A DNA stretch of 64,000 nt from NCBI RefSeq assembly GCF_014211915.1, contig NZ_CP060040.1:1240001-1304000 (forward strand), given 5' to 3'. The position numbers and the translations under genes were made by a program. Of the stretch, positions 12,720 through 20,887 are shown piece after piece. Below the pieces are notes generated by a model. The model did no database searches. It had not been told where the DNA came from and saw nothing but the letters and a program-made list of their open reading frames with translations. The stretch is from Burkholderia cenocepacia. Lineage in GTDB: Bacteria > Pseudomonadota > Gammaproteobacteria > Burkholderiales > Burkholderiaceae. Position 1 is the first letter of the stretch. Each line of letters opens with the position of its first letter.

Positions 12720-13573
12720 CGGAGTCCTAAAGCTTTGAGAAACGTGTGCTCGTCATCCGAGCGGTAATTGAGCCGCCGCGACAATTCCGCCGCTGCGCGC
12801 TGCACCTTGTCGATCAGCCCGTCCGCGATCAGCGCCGCGTCGATCTCCGGACGCGGCACCGTCACCGTGATGCACGCGACGATCCTCTGCGTCTCGTTGC
12901 GTACCGGCGCCGTGACGACCGAGATCCCGCGCTCGAACGACGAATTGCTGACGCCGTAGCCGCGCAGCGCATCCTCGCGGATCACGTCGTACAGCGCGTC
13001 GACCGTTTCCGGCGTCGCGCTCGTCATCCGGTTCAGCGCGCCTTCCGGATACAGCGCGTGCAGTTCCTTCAGCGACAGGTCGCCCATCAGCACGTGGCCG
13101 TGCGTCGTCGCGTGCGCGGGCAGCCGGGTGCCGACGTTCACGCGGATCGAGCTGAACACCGGCGACTGGCTCTGCGCCTTCGCGACGAACACCACGTCGC
13201 GGCCGTCGCGAATCACGATGTGCGTCGTGAAGCCGGTCGCGTCGCGCAGGCTCTCGATCACCGGCAGGCCGAGATCGGTCAGTTCCAGCGAGCTCAGGTA
13301 TTCGAAGCCGAGCCGCAGCACGGCGATGCCGAGCTTGTAGTTGCGATCCTTGTCCGCGCGTTCGAGAAAACCGAGCGATTCGAGCGTCTGCAGCAGACGG
13401 AACACCGTCGTGCGCGGAATGCCGAGCCGTTTCGACAGCTCGGGCGCGCCGAGCACGGGCTCGCGCGGCGAGAATTCGGCGAGAATCCGCAGCCCGCGTT
13501 CGAGGCCCGGCACGACGTAGCTGGCTTCCGCCTTCGCGTGGTCGGATTCGTTTTGTTGCAGCGGTTCGCTCAT
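12716..13573 (-). CDS. IclR family transcriptional regulator inside the operon
   Basis: A 285-residue regulator. The N-terminal winged HTH (ELSKRLGIPRTTVFRLLQTLESLGFL, about residues 47-72) is followed by a ligand-binding IclR domain with THGHVLMG and the C-terminal SVVTAPVRN region. The start at 13573 (MSEPLQQ) overlaps the hydrolase stop as ATGA, and its own stop overlaps the next ATG the same way. It is therefore co-translated with the enzymes. It is closely similar to the second IclR at 19216-20112. It may read an intermediate of the pathway and act on the paired palindromes at 17629 and 17912. Confidence 0.92.
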   Translation of the reverse strand: MSEPLQQNESDHAKAEASYVVPGLERGLRILAEFSPREPVLGAPELSKRLGIPRTTVFRLLQTLESLGFLERADKDRNYKLGIAVLRLGFEYLSSLELTDLGLPVIESLRDATGFTTHIVIRDGRDVVFVAKAQSQSPVFSSIRVNVGTRLPAHATTHGHVLMGDLSLKELHALYPEGALNRMTSATPETVDALYDVIREDALRGYGVSNSSFERGISVVTAPVRNETQRIVACITVTVPRPEIDAALIADGLIDKVQRAAAELSRRLNYRSDDEHTFLKALGLR

Positions 13574-14481
13574 GCCAGCCCCCGCTGTGGGTCGCACTGA
13601 CGACAGAACGTATCGATCAGCGCGGAATAAACGGCCGGCGCTTCCACGTAGCCGGCATGCCCTGCCTGCGGAATCACCTGCAGCCCGACGTGCGCGGCCG
13701 CGGCGATCCGCTCGCACGCGGCGGGCGGCGTGATCGCGTCGTTCGCGCCGACGGCCACGGCCGTGCGGCCGCGAAAGCCGGCGAGATCGGCCGCGAGATC
13801 GGCGTTCGCGAGCAGATGCGTGGCCTGCGCATAGCCGGCCGGCACGATGCGCGCCATGTTCCAGCGCACCCATGCCTTTGCCTCCTCGTTCGCGAAGCCG
13901 GACAGCATGTTGCCGCTGCGCTGCTCGGCGAGCCCGGCCGGGCCGAGTTCCGCGAGCATCGCGAGCCGTGCGTCGCGGCGCGATTCGCGCGTGTCGGCTG
14001 GCGCACTGCCGTAGCCGCCCGCGGGCGAAATCAGCAGCAGCCCGGCGATCCGCGCGGGCATCACGCGGACGAGGCCGCCCGCGATGATCGCGCCGAGCGA
14101 ATGACCGACCAGCACGCAGCGTTCGATGCCGAGTGCCTCGAGCCACGCGTTCAGCGATGCCGCGTAATCGGCGGCGGCGGGCGACGCGCCGTGCACGGGC
14201 GTCGACACGCCGTAACCGGGCGCATCCCACGCGAGTACACGCCGCGATGCACCGAGCGCGTCGAGCTGGCGGACCCACGATGCGGCGCCCGAACCGATCC
14301 CGTGCAGCAGCACGACGGGCAGCGCACGGCCCGCATGCTGCGCGCCGGCCTCGCCTGCACCCGCCTCACGGTAGCCAATCGTGCCCGCCGCGCCGGCCGC
14401 GCAACGCTGCTCGGGAAACTGCCCGAGCAGCGCGGCGAACGCCGCGGTGCGGTCGCGTTCACGTTTGTCGATGACACTCAT
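13570..14481 (-). CDS. Alpha/beta hydrolase, probably of ring-cleavage products
   Basis: A 303-residue alpha/beta hydrolase with an oxyanion HGIGSG loop (residues 60-65), nucleophile Ser128 in GHSLG, a likely acid Asp in VGANDAITPP (about 255) and catalytic His in QAGHAGYVE (about 281). The cap region and size match MhpC/BphD-type C-C hydrolases that split meta-cleavage products. The VOC dioxygenase in the same operon supports that reading, but esterase activity is not excluded. Confidence 0.85.
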   Translation of the reverse strand: MSVIDKRERDRTAAFAALLGQFPEQRCAAGAAGTIGYREAGAGEAGAQHAGRALPVVLLHGIGSGAASWVRQLDALGASRRVLAWDAPGYGVSTPVHGASPAAADYAASLNAWLEALGIERCVLVGHSLGAIIAGGLVRVMPARIAGLLLISPAGGYGSAPADTRESRRDARLAMLAELGPAGLAEQRSGNMLSGFANEEAKAWVRWNMARIVPAGYAQATHLLANADLAADLAGFRGRTAVAVGANDAITPPAACERIAAAAHVGLQVIPQAGHAGYVEAPAVYSALIDTFCRQCDPQRGLA

Positions 14482-14499
14482 TGCTTCATCCGCCCCGTC

Positions 14500-15027
14500 T
14501 CAGCGCTTGATCTTCGCGAGCGGCGAATCGGGCGGATACGTCGGCGTGATCGGCTTCGACGAACCGAGCATCACGCACATCAGCGCATCTTCCTCGCCGA
14601 TGTTGATTTCCGTGCGATACACGCCCGGCGGCACCGAGATCAGGTCGCGCTCGCCGAGGATCGCTTCCCAGGTCTCGCCGTCGCGCTCGCAGATCACCTT
14701 CATCTTGCCGCGCAGCACGAAGAAGATTTCCTCGACGTCGATATGGATGTGGCTCGGGCCGATGTTGCCGGCCGGGATGACCATCGTCGAGAACGTGAAG
14801 TTGCCGGCCGGCACCGTGTTGACGTCCTTCGCGACGCCCGTGCCGCCCGTGCCGACATAGCGCATCTGCGCACGGCGGTACTTCGGGTCGTAATCGGCCT
14901 GGAACTTCAGCGCGTCCCAGTCGTAGCGCCGCGTCGCATAGCGCGCGACGCGCCCTTCCATCCAGTCGTTGAAGCTTGCGCCTTCCGGCTGGTCCCACGA
15001 CTTGCGTTCGAGATCGGCGTCCGCCAT
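14500..15027 (-). CDS. Cupin domain protein
   Basis: A 175-residue single-cupin protein. The metal-site pattern of motif 1 is seen in GPSHIHIDVEEIFFVLRG (His-x-His then Glu), and the C-terminal half reads as the second cupin strand set (VPPGVYRTEIN). The ATG at 15027 was chosen because GGAGAGG lies directly upstream; the frame runs further to 15060. Small cupins in such operons may be dioxygenases, isomerases or ligand sensors. The role here is unknown. Confidence 0.82.
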   Translation of the reverse strand: MADADLERKSWDQPEGASFNDWMEGRVARYATRRYDWDALKFQADYDPKYRRAQMRYVGTGGTGVAKDVNTVPAGNFTFSTMVIPAGNIGPSHIHIDVEEIFFVLRGKMKVICERDGETWEAILGERDLISVPPGVYRTEINIGEEDALMCVMLGSSKPITPTYPPDSPLAKIKR

Positions 15028-15061
15028 CGTCCTCTCCTTCATTCCGAGTGAAAACTTCAAA

Positions 15062-15832
15062 TCAGTTCATTACGAAGCCGCCGTTCACCGGCAGCAGCTG
15101 GCCCGTCACGAAGCGCGCGCCGTCCGACAGCAGGAACAGCACGGGGCCCGTCACGTCCTCAGGCAATTGCGTGCGCGTCAATGCGCGGCCCTGCAGGTAG
15201 AACGCATGGCGTTCGGCCGGTACGTACGCAGTCGCCTCGACTTCGGTCAGCCCCGGCGCGATCGCGTTGACCGTCACGCCGTGCGCACCGAACTCGCGCG
15301 CCTGCGCATGCGTCATCGCGATCACCGCGCCCTTGCTGGCGACGTACGCGAGCAGCTTCGGCGCGCCCCACAACGCGGTGTCCGACGCGAGGTTCACGAT
15401 CGCGCCGCGACCCGACCGCGCGAGGTGCGGCAGCGCCGCATTGCTGACGAGCCACACGCCGCGCACGTTCACGTTCATCACGGCATCCCACGTCGACACG
15501 TCGAGCTCCGTCGACAGCTTGCCGCCCGAGTTCGTGATCGCCGCGTTGTTGATCAGCGCATCGAGGCCGCCGAGCGCCGCCGCGCCCTGCGCGACGAAGG
15601 CATCGATGCTCGCCGGGTCGGCCAGGTCGAGTGCGAAGAAATGCGCGGCGTGGCCGGCTTGCGTGAGCCGCGCGGCCAGCGCGCGGCCCTCTTCCGCCAG
15701 CACGTCGCCGAACGCGACTTGTGCGCCCGCTTCGACCAGCGCCTTCACGAACGCGGCGCCGAGACCGCGCGCACCGCCCGTGACGAGCACGCGGCGGCCG
15801 GGCAGCGCGACGACCGGAGCGAACTCAGCCAT
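15062..15832 (-). CDS. SDR family oxidoreductase
   Basis: A 256-residue classical short-chain dehydrogenase with TGGARGLG cofactor motif, NNAA, catalytic Ser in NLASDTALW and an intact YVASK pair. It may oxidise the dihydrodiol or an alcohol intermediate made by the Rieske oxygenase encoded just upstream. The ATG at 15832 overlaps the oxygenase stop by 8 nt (ATGGCTGA). The longer open frame to 15970 lies inside the oxygenase gene and is not SDR-like. Confidence 0.9.
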   Translation of the reverse strand: MAEFAPVVALPGRRVLVTGGARGLGAAFVKALVEAGAQVAFGDVLAEEGRALAARLTQAGHAAHFFALDLADPASIDAFVAQGAAALGGLDALINNAAITNSGGKLSTELDVSTWDAVMNVNVRGVWLVSNAALPHLARSGRGAIVNLASDTALWGAPKLLAYVASKGAVIAMTHAQAREFGAHGVTVNAIAPGLTEVEATAYVPAERHAFYLQGRALTRTQLPEDVTGPVLFLLSDGARFVTGQLLPVNGGFVMN

Positions 15833-16895
15833 TCGCGGGCTCCGCGGCGGCATGCGCTGCACGATGCGCGTCGAGCGCGGACAGATGCTCCTGCGCACGC
15901 TGGCGCAGCATCCGGCGCACGCGCGTGATGCCGACGTCGTGCTGGTACAGGTATTCGTGATCGCGCGCATGCGGCGCGAGGCTTTCGAGGACGTAGCGAT
16001 CCTGCTCGAGCACGTCCCAGTGCAGGCCTTCGAGGCGGTTGCGATACATGAAGCGCCACACGTCGCGCTGCCAGCCGCCGACCTTGCGGGTACGCCAGAA
16101 GTAAACCTGGCAGTGGTCGCCGTCGACCGGCGTCGCGAAGCCGATGATCCCGAAATTGCCGCCCGGGCCGAACTTCTGCTTGTACGGAATCGCGAGACGC
16201 ATCCACAGGCAGCCCGTTTCGCCGAGCTCGACCCAGTCGAAGTTCACGTCGCGCTGGCCGATCTTCTCGAACATCAGGCCCGTGTCCGTCTTGCGCACGC
16301 GCATGTCGGCCTGCTTGTCGCCTTCGGCCATCGAGTGCGACGTCGCGTGCAGATAGGCACCGTGCATCGGGTCCATCACGTTGTCGATCGCGTACTGGTA
16401 ATTGCACTTCCAGTTCGATACGCACAGGAAGTGCGCATACTCGTCGGCGACCAGTTCTTCCGGCAGGTTCAGCGGCGCCGGCTCGCCGTGCGCTTCGTCG
16501 CCGAACCACAGGAAGATCGCGCCGGCCTTCTCTTCGACCGGATACGACTTCACGCACTTCATGCCTTCGAGCGGACAGTTCGACACGGCCGGCACACGGT
16601 TGACCGTGCCACCGCCGTCGACTTCGATGCCGTGATACCAGCACGCGATGTTGCCGCCGAGGTTCCAGCCGAGCGACAGACGCGCGCCGCGGTGCGGGCA
16701 ACGATCTTCCAGCGCGTGGACCTTGCCGTCGTGATCGCGCCACAGCACGATCTGCTCGGACAGGCGCGTGAGGCCGACGGGCGCGTTCGACACCTGCCAG
16801 CTCGGCGCGACGGGATACCAGTAGTTCTTGATGCCGCGGTCGAGATAGTCACGGACCGGGTCGTGGTGGGCTTCGTGTTGGTCGGGGGACGTCAT
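15825..16895 (-). CDS. Rieske oxygenase, catalytic subunit
   Basis: A 356-residue aromatic-ring-hydroxylating oxygenase of the short, alpha-only group (phthalate dioxygenase / vanillate demethylase type). The [2Fe-2S] ligands are Cys66, His68, Cys85 and His88. The mononuclear iron site is seen in DNVMDPMHGAYLH, with His178, His183 and the bridging Asp175. No small beta subunit is encoded nearby. It probably performs the first attack on the substrate with electrons from the reductase and ferredoxin of this operon. Confidence 0.95.
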   Translation of the reverse strand: MTSPDQHEAHHDPVRDYLDRGIKNYWYPVAPSWQVSNAPVGLTRLSEQIVLWRDHDGKVHALEDRCPHRGARLSLGWNLGGNIACWYHGIEVDGGGTVNRVPAVSNCPLEGMKCVKSYPVEEKAGAIFLWFGDEAHGEPAPLNLPEELVADEYAHFLCVSNWKCNYQYAIDNVMDPMHGAYLHATSHSMAEGDKQADMRVRKTDTGLMFEKIGQRDVNFDWVELGETGCLWMRLAIPYKQKFGPGGNFGIIGFATPVDGDHCQVYFWRTRKVGGWQRDVWRFMYRNRLEGLHWDVLEQDRYVLESLAPHARDHEYLYQHDVGITRVRRMLRQRAQEHLSALDAHRAAHAAAEPANG

Positions 16896-16955
16896 CAGTG
16901 TGCTCCGGATGCGGTTGTCGGGTCGGCGCTCAGGCGCGCGGCGCGGTCGGTGCGT

Positions 16956-17267
16956 TCATTCCGCCAGCGAGGCCATTTCGGCGCGGAAACGCTCGGGTGT
17001 CCAAACCGTGCCGTCCGGCGCGCGGAAGCCGATGCGGTTCAGCCCCGCGACGACATCGTCCAGCTCGGTCGCGCCGCTCTCGAACACGCGTTCGAGCGCA
17101 TCGCCGAGGTCGTTTTCGTATTGAGTCGGTGCGGCCTTGCGGTTCTGCCAGATCTGGTTCTCGACCTGACCGGGGATTTCGATCTGCCCCTTGCCCGCGA
17201 CGTTGTTCGGCTGCGGCGCCACCCACGGCTTCAGGAAGGGATTGAAGTTGACGGTCGCTTCTTTCAT
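16956..17267 (-). CDS. Small protein with recombinase-like HTH segment
   Basis: A 103-residue protein. The first half is Asn/Gln/Pro-rich (FNPFLKPW, APQPNNVAG). The second half (about 57-103) has a pattern like the helix-turn-helix of large serine recombinases: a Leu-x-x-x-Gly turn, then a Gly-x-x-Trp-Thr motif and a closing helix. It has no catalytic recombinase domain. It lies one base after the ferredoxin gene and before the oxygenase gene, so it may be an accessory subunit or regulator of the Rieske system. The start at 17267 follows a purine-rich site. Confidence 0.75.
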   Translation of the reverse strand: MKEATVNFNPFLKPWVAPQPNNVAGKGQIEIPGQVENQIWQNRKAAPTQYENDLGDALERVFESGATELDDVVAGLNRIGFRAPDGTVWTPERFRAEMASLAE

Positions 17268-17268
17268 G

Positions 17269-17586
17269 TCATTCCACCTTGATCTGGATTTCTTCACCGG
17301 CGAGGCGCACCGCGTACTGCTTCAGCGCACGTCCGCCCGGCCCCTTCAGGCATGCGCCCGTCTTGATGTCGAACACGGCCTCGTGCAGCGGGCATTCGAC
17401 CGTGCCTTCGTCGACGAACCCCTGCGTCAGCAGCGCGTACGCATGCGGGCATACGTTCTCGAGCGCATACACGTCGTCGCCGACGCGGTAGATCCCGATT
17501 TCCACGCCGTCGGTCCGCTTGAACTCGATCGGCGTGTCTTCCGACAGCGCGCCGGCATGACCGGCGCAAATCCATTGTTCAGACAT
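17269..17586 (-). CDS. Rieske-type [2Fe-2S] ferredoxin
   Basis: A 105-residue non-haem iron oxygenase ferredoxin and first gene of the catabolic operon. The cluster ligands are Cys46, His48, Cys65 and His68 (CPHAYA ... CPLHEA). It shuttles electrons from the FAD reductase (5657-6901) to the Rieske oxygenase. The ATG at 17586 has a GGAAGGG site and lies 43 bp after the palindromic operator at 17629-17646. Confidence 0.95.
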   Translation of the reverse strand: MSEQWICAGHAGALSEDTPIEFKRTDGVEIGIYRVGDDVYALENVCPHAYALLTQGFVDEGTVECPLHEAVFDIKTGACLKGPGGRALKQYAVRLAGEEIQIKVE

Positions 17587-17628
17587 CTCACACCCTTCCT
17601 TCTGATCGACTCTCGGTTTGCTCCGATT

Positions 17629-17646
17629 TGTTCCATATTAGGAACA
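17629..17646. promoter_or_regulatory. 18-bp palindromic operator, catabolic operon side
   Basis: A perfect TGTTCC-N6-GGAACA inverted repeat. It lies 17 bp downstream of a TATAAT -10 box (minus strand, 17664-17669), i.e. in the early transcribed region, where a bound repressor would block transcription. The identical palindrome occurs at 17912-17929 in the mirrored position for the porin. One of the two IclR regulators is the likely binder. Confidence 0.7.
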
Positions 17647-17663
17647 TCAGTTTATGGATGGTG

Positions 17664-17669
17664 ATTATA
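17664..17669 (-). promoter_or_regulatory. Putative -10 box of the catabolic operon
   Basis: A perfect TATAAT on the minus strand, 78 bp before the ferredoxin ATG. The -35 region (TTTGCT about 16 bp upstream) is weak, as expected for a promoter needing an activator or tightly controlled. The predicted start is near 17657. Confidence 0.5.
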
Positions 17670-17885
17670 GGAGCGACTTTCCACGAGCAAAATAAAAAGC
17701 TGCATGTCCTAGGGAAAACACCGACACTTAGCTCGGCCGCTCCCTTCGTCTACCCTATCGAATGTAATTTTTTGTTATGCGACGGGGATTTATCGGCTTT
17801 TTCGAGACATCACGCGGTATTGCCGGGCGTCTGCCCGGCGCTCATCCGTCCCGAAAAATTTATTTTTGATCGGGCGCGCCCCCTC

Positions 17886-17891
17886 TATACT
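17886..17891 (+). promoter_or_regulatory. Putative -10 box of the porin gene
   Basis: TATACT on the plus strand with only a weak T-rich -35 (about 17863-17868, 17-bp spacer). The palindrome at 17912-17929 begins 20 bp downstream. Confidence 0.4.
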
Positions 17892-17911
17892 CCATTCCAT
17901 TAAAGGCACAT

Positions 17912-17929
17912 TGTTCCTTATATGGAACA
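17912..17929. promoter_or_regulatory. 18-bp palindromic operator, porin side
   Basis: Second perfect TGTTCC-N6-GGAACA, with a different AT-only spacer from the first copy. It follows the putative porin -10 by 20 bp and precedes the porin ATG by 99 bp. The 442-bp region between the two genes holds no credible coding sequence; a 91-residue open frame at 17628-17903 overlaps the promoters. Confidence 0.7.
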
Positions 17930-18028
17930 TAAAAATGCCCGTTCGGCGATGAACATGCGCGACGGCCGGCCGTCCCCGCGCAGGCCGTCACAACACGTAT
18001 TCATCAGGTTGGAGAGTCAGGAGATCAA

Positions 18029-19108
18029 ATGGTCAAGCATGCGGTAGCAGCAGCAGTCATCGGGATGGGCGCCGCGTCGGGCGCGTGGGCGCAGAGCAGC
18101 GTGGTGCTGTACGGCAGCATGGATGCGGGCGTCGCATACGTGAACAACGTCGGCGGCCACGCGAAGTGGGCGATGATCCAGGGCAATACGCAGCCCGACC
18201 GGTGGGGCCTGAAGGGCAAGGAAGATCTCGGCGACGGACTGTCGGCGATCTTCCAGCTGGAAAACGGCTTCTATACGAACAACGGCCAGTTCGCGACGGC
18301 GAACACGATCTGGAACCGCGCGGCGTTCGTCGGCCTCAGCGCCGAGCGCTACGGCACGCTGACGCTCGGCCGCCAGACGCCGCTGTCGTTCGACTATCTC
18401 GATCCGCTCAGCACCGCGTATCTCGCGCTGAGCTGGTACGCGTTCCATCCCGGCAACATCGACGGGCTCGCCGCGACCGGCAACGTGCCGTACAACAATT
18501 CGATCAAGTACCGTTCGCCGACCTTCGCGGGTTTCTCCGCCGCGGCGACACTCGCGCTCGGCAACACGACGAACTTCTCGACCGGCAAATCGGTCGGCGT
18601 CGCGCTGAACTATGCGAACGGGCCGTTCAAGGCGTCGGCCGTCTACTCGAACGAGCACGACCGCTCGCTGCTGATCAGCCAGACGGGTATCACGTCGTTC
18701 CAGGGGCAAAACACCGCGAACGGTTATCTCGCCAGCAAGGTCGAGAACATCGGCGCGGGCGCGTCGTACCAGATCGGCGACTTCCTCGTGCATGGCCTCT
18801 ACACGCGCGTGAAGATGCAGTCGAACGGGTTTTCCGACACGTTCCAGAGCTACGACGCGGGCGTGAATTACCGCAGCAGCGCGTTCAACACGATCGCGGG
18901 CGGTGCGGCGACCACGACGCTGGCCGGCCGCCGCTGGACGCAGGTCGAACTCGGCGACATCTACGCGTTGTCGAAGCGCACGCAGCTGTATGCGAACGTG
19001 CTTTATGAACACGGCTCGGGCGGCGCGAAGGCCGCGTTCTTCACGGCCGGCGTGTCGAGCACCGCGAACCAGGTGATCGTGCTGACCGGCATTCATCACT
19101 CGTTCTGA
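18029..19108 (+). CDS. OmpC-type (Gram-negative) porin of the catabolic locus
   Basis: A 359-residue outer-membrane trimeric porin of the betaproteobacterial Porin_4 type. It has a signal peptide ending GAWA|QSS, the family opening SSVVLYGSMDAGVAYVNN, alternating beta strands and a terminal Phe (GIHHSF). It is divergent from the catabolic operon and shares its operator sequence, so it probably admits the same substrate. The start at 18029 follows a GGAGAG sequence. Confidence 0.93.
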   Translation: MVKHAVAAAVIGMGAASGAWAQSSVVLYGSMDAGVAYVNNVGGHAKWAMIQGNTQPDRWGLKGKEDLGDGLSAIFQLENGFYTNNGQFATANTIWNRAAFVGLSAERYGTLTLGRQTPLSFDYLDPLSTAYLALSWYAFHPGNIDGLAATGNVPYNNSIKYRSPTFAGFSAAATLALGNTTNFSTGKSVGVALNYANGPFKASAVYSNEHDRSLLISQTGITSFQGQNTANGYLASKVENIGAGASYQIGDFLVHGLYTRVKMQSNGFSDTFQSYDAGVNYRSSAFNTIAGGAATTTLAGRRWTQVELGDIYALSKRTQLYANVLYEHGSGGAKAAFFTAGVSSTANQVIVLTGIHHSF

Positions 19109-19141
19109 GCGAACTCGGGCACCGCGCCTGCGGTGCCCGAA

Positions 19142-19177
19142 AACGACAAGAGCGGCCCGCGGGCCGCTCTTGTCGTT
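19142..19177. terminator. Bidirectional terminator between porin and second IclR gene
   Basis: A perfect 36-nt palindrome with 18-bp arms, preceded by a smaller hairpin (about 19118-19140). It lies between two convergent genes. No strong T run follows, so activity may depend on the stem strength. Confidence 0.55.
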
Positions 19178-19215
19178 GCGATGCCGCGCACCGCGGCCGG
19201 CTCGATGCGCGAGCG

Positions 19216-20112
19216 TCAGAACATCGCGACCTTGTGGCGCGCATGCGCGAACGTCGGGTCGCTTTCGAGCGGACGATAGTTCAGCCGTTGCGACAGGTCG
19301 ACCGCCGCACCGCACACCGCTTCGACGAGCCGCTCCTTCTCGCCGGCCTCGCCGATCTCCGAGCGCGGCACCGTCGCGGTGATCGCCGCGACGATCGAGC
19401 CCGAATGATCGCGCACGGGCGCCGTCACCGCGGAAATGCCGCTCTCGAACGCCGCCTCGCTGACCGCATAGCCGAGCCGCGCGTAATGACGCACGCGTTC
19501 GTACAGCTCGTCGACGGTACCGGGCGTACGCTCGGTGAACTGTTCGAGTTTCTTCTCCGGATAGAGCTGTCGCAGCGCATCGCGCGTCAGGTCGCCCATC
19601 AGCACGTGGCCGTGCACGGTCGCATGCGCGGGCAGGCGCGTGCCGACGTGCACCTTCACCGAACCGAACATCGACGCATTGCTTTGCGCCTTCGCAACGA
19701 ACACCACGTCACGCTGGTCGCGGATCAGCAGGTGCGTCGACAGGCCGGTCGAATCGCGCAGCCGTTCGAGCACGGGCGTGCCGAGATCGGTCAGTTCGAG
19801 CGAATTCAGGTATTCGAAGCCGAGCCGCAACACGCCGACGCCGAGCCGGAAATAGCGGTCGCCGTTCACGCGTTCGAGAAAGCCGAGCGCCTCGAGCGTC
19901 TGCAGCAGGCGGAACGTGGTCGTGCGCGGAATGCCGATGCGCTTGGACAGCTCGGGTGCGCCGAGCACGGGCTCGCGCGCGGAGAATTCGGCGAGGATCC
20001 GCAGCCCGCGTTCGAGCCCCGGCACCAGATAGGACGAAGCGCCGCCGCCCGACGACTCGTCGTCGCCAGGCACCGCCGGCTCAGGTGCATCGCTCATCGT
20101 TGTCTTGACCAT
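19216..20112 (-). CDS. Second IclR family transcriptional regulator
   Basis: A 298-residue IclR protein (winged HTH about 54-80, ligand domain with THGHVLMG-equivalent VHGHVLMG). It is strikingly similar to the operon-encoded IclR at 12716-13573: the stretch from YLVPGLERGLRILAEFS through ELSKRIGIPRTT is nearly the same. The two look like duplicates. The start may be 20112 (MVKTTM) or 20097 (MSDAPEP); neither has a strong ribosome-binding site. It is separately transcribed and may be the main regulator of the paired palindromes near 17.6 and 17.9 kb. Confidence 0.92.
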   Translation of the reverse strand: MVKTTMSDAPEPAVPGDDESSGGGASSYLVPGLERGLRILAEFSAREPVLGAPELSKRIGIPRTTTFRLLQTLEALGFLERVNGDRYFRLGVGVLRLGFEYLNSLELTDLGTPVLERLRDSTGLSTHLLIRDQRDVVFVAKAQSNASMFGSVKVHVGTRLPAHATVHGHVLMGDLTRDALRQLYPEKKLEQFTERTPGTVDELYERVRHYARLGYAVSEAAFESGISAVTAPVRDHSGSIVAAITATVPRSEIGEAGEKERLVEAVCGAAVDLSQRLNYRPLESDPTFAHARHKVAMF

Positions 20113-20407
20113 GTGGACATGGGCGGAAGGAAATCAGTCACGAAACAGGTCATGGATCGCCATGGAGATTCAGTCATGCTACCTCAGTGCGCGCGGGGGC
20201 TCGCACCGCTGCGCGGCGCCGCGATGCGGCACGCGCATCCACGCACCATGACGCGTCATTCAAGGTCGAGAGGATAGCAGCGTTGGACGGCGCGACGCCA
20301 TGCGGAAATCGCCGGACGGCGGGAAGGCGGCCGCGCGGCGCCGGCGCCGGCGCGCGGCACGCGGTCGGGCGACGGTGGCCGAAGCGTGAGCGTCGACGCC
20401 AGGCAGC
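20113..20407. other. Intergenic region, no gene seen
   Basis: About 295 bp upstream of the second IclR gene. It should hold that gene's promoter; GC-rich, and no hairpin or operator was convincing. Confidence 0.4.
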
Positions 20408-20887
20408 CTACAGACGCGACAGATAGACGCGAATGGTCGTGCGGTCGTACGCAAAGCCGCCGGCCGGGTCCGGCTGCAGCGCGCGTGCCAGATCGACCGG
20501 ATGCAGCCATCCGGCGCCCAGCAGGCCGCCGTTGATCCCGCGAATCCGGGTGCCGCCGACGGCGATCGCGGCGTGAAAGACATTGGTGCCGCGCGCGAAG
20601 CCGACCGCGGTGCCCGCCGGGATGCTCGCGCGCCCGTCCCACTGATTGCCGGTCTCGAAGTTGAAGCGCGTCTTCCACAGCTGGCCGATCGTGTCGAGCA
20701 GCGTACCGGGCGCGATCATCGCATCGGCGCGCAGCAGATAGCGGACATAAGCAGCGGCGTCGTAGCAGACGCCGCCGGACACGTACTCGTCGATGTTCGC
20801 CATCCCGAACATCAGCGCCTGCGCGTGTTTTTGCCGTTCGGCGATGCCGGATTGGGCGACATGCCCGCCTAACTGGGTCAGTTGCAC
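20408..20887 (-). CDS. Hypothetical protein with a possible Cys/His hydrolase fold
   Basis: A 159-residue protein starting at GTG 20887 behind a good AGGAG. A Cys at the start of a helix (GGVCYDAAAYVRYLL, about residue 42) and a later His followed by beta strands (NVFHAAIAVGGTRIRGING, about 103-121) recall NlpC/P60- or CHAP-like peptidases and type VI amidase effectors. No full family motif was recognised and there is no signal peptide. It is not next to secretion genes, so the functional idea is weak. Confidence 0.6.
   Translation of the reverse strand: MQLTQLGGHVAQSGIAERQKHAQALMFGMANIDEYVSGGVCYDAAAYVRYLLRADAMIAPGTLLDTIGQLWKTRFNFETGNQWDGRASIPAGTAVGFARGTNVFHAAIAVGGTRIRGINGGLLGAGWLHPVDLARALQPDPAGGFAYDRTTIRVYLSRL

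Noticed and set aside
15267..17282. 671-codon plus-strand frame
   Set aside because: Opposite the Rieske oxygenase and SDR genes; shadow frame.
17628..17903. 91-codon plus-strand frame between ferredoxin and porin
   Set aside because: It overlaps the operators and -10 boxes and lacks a ribosome-binding site.
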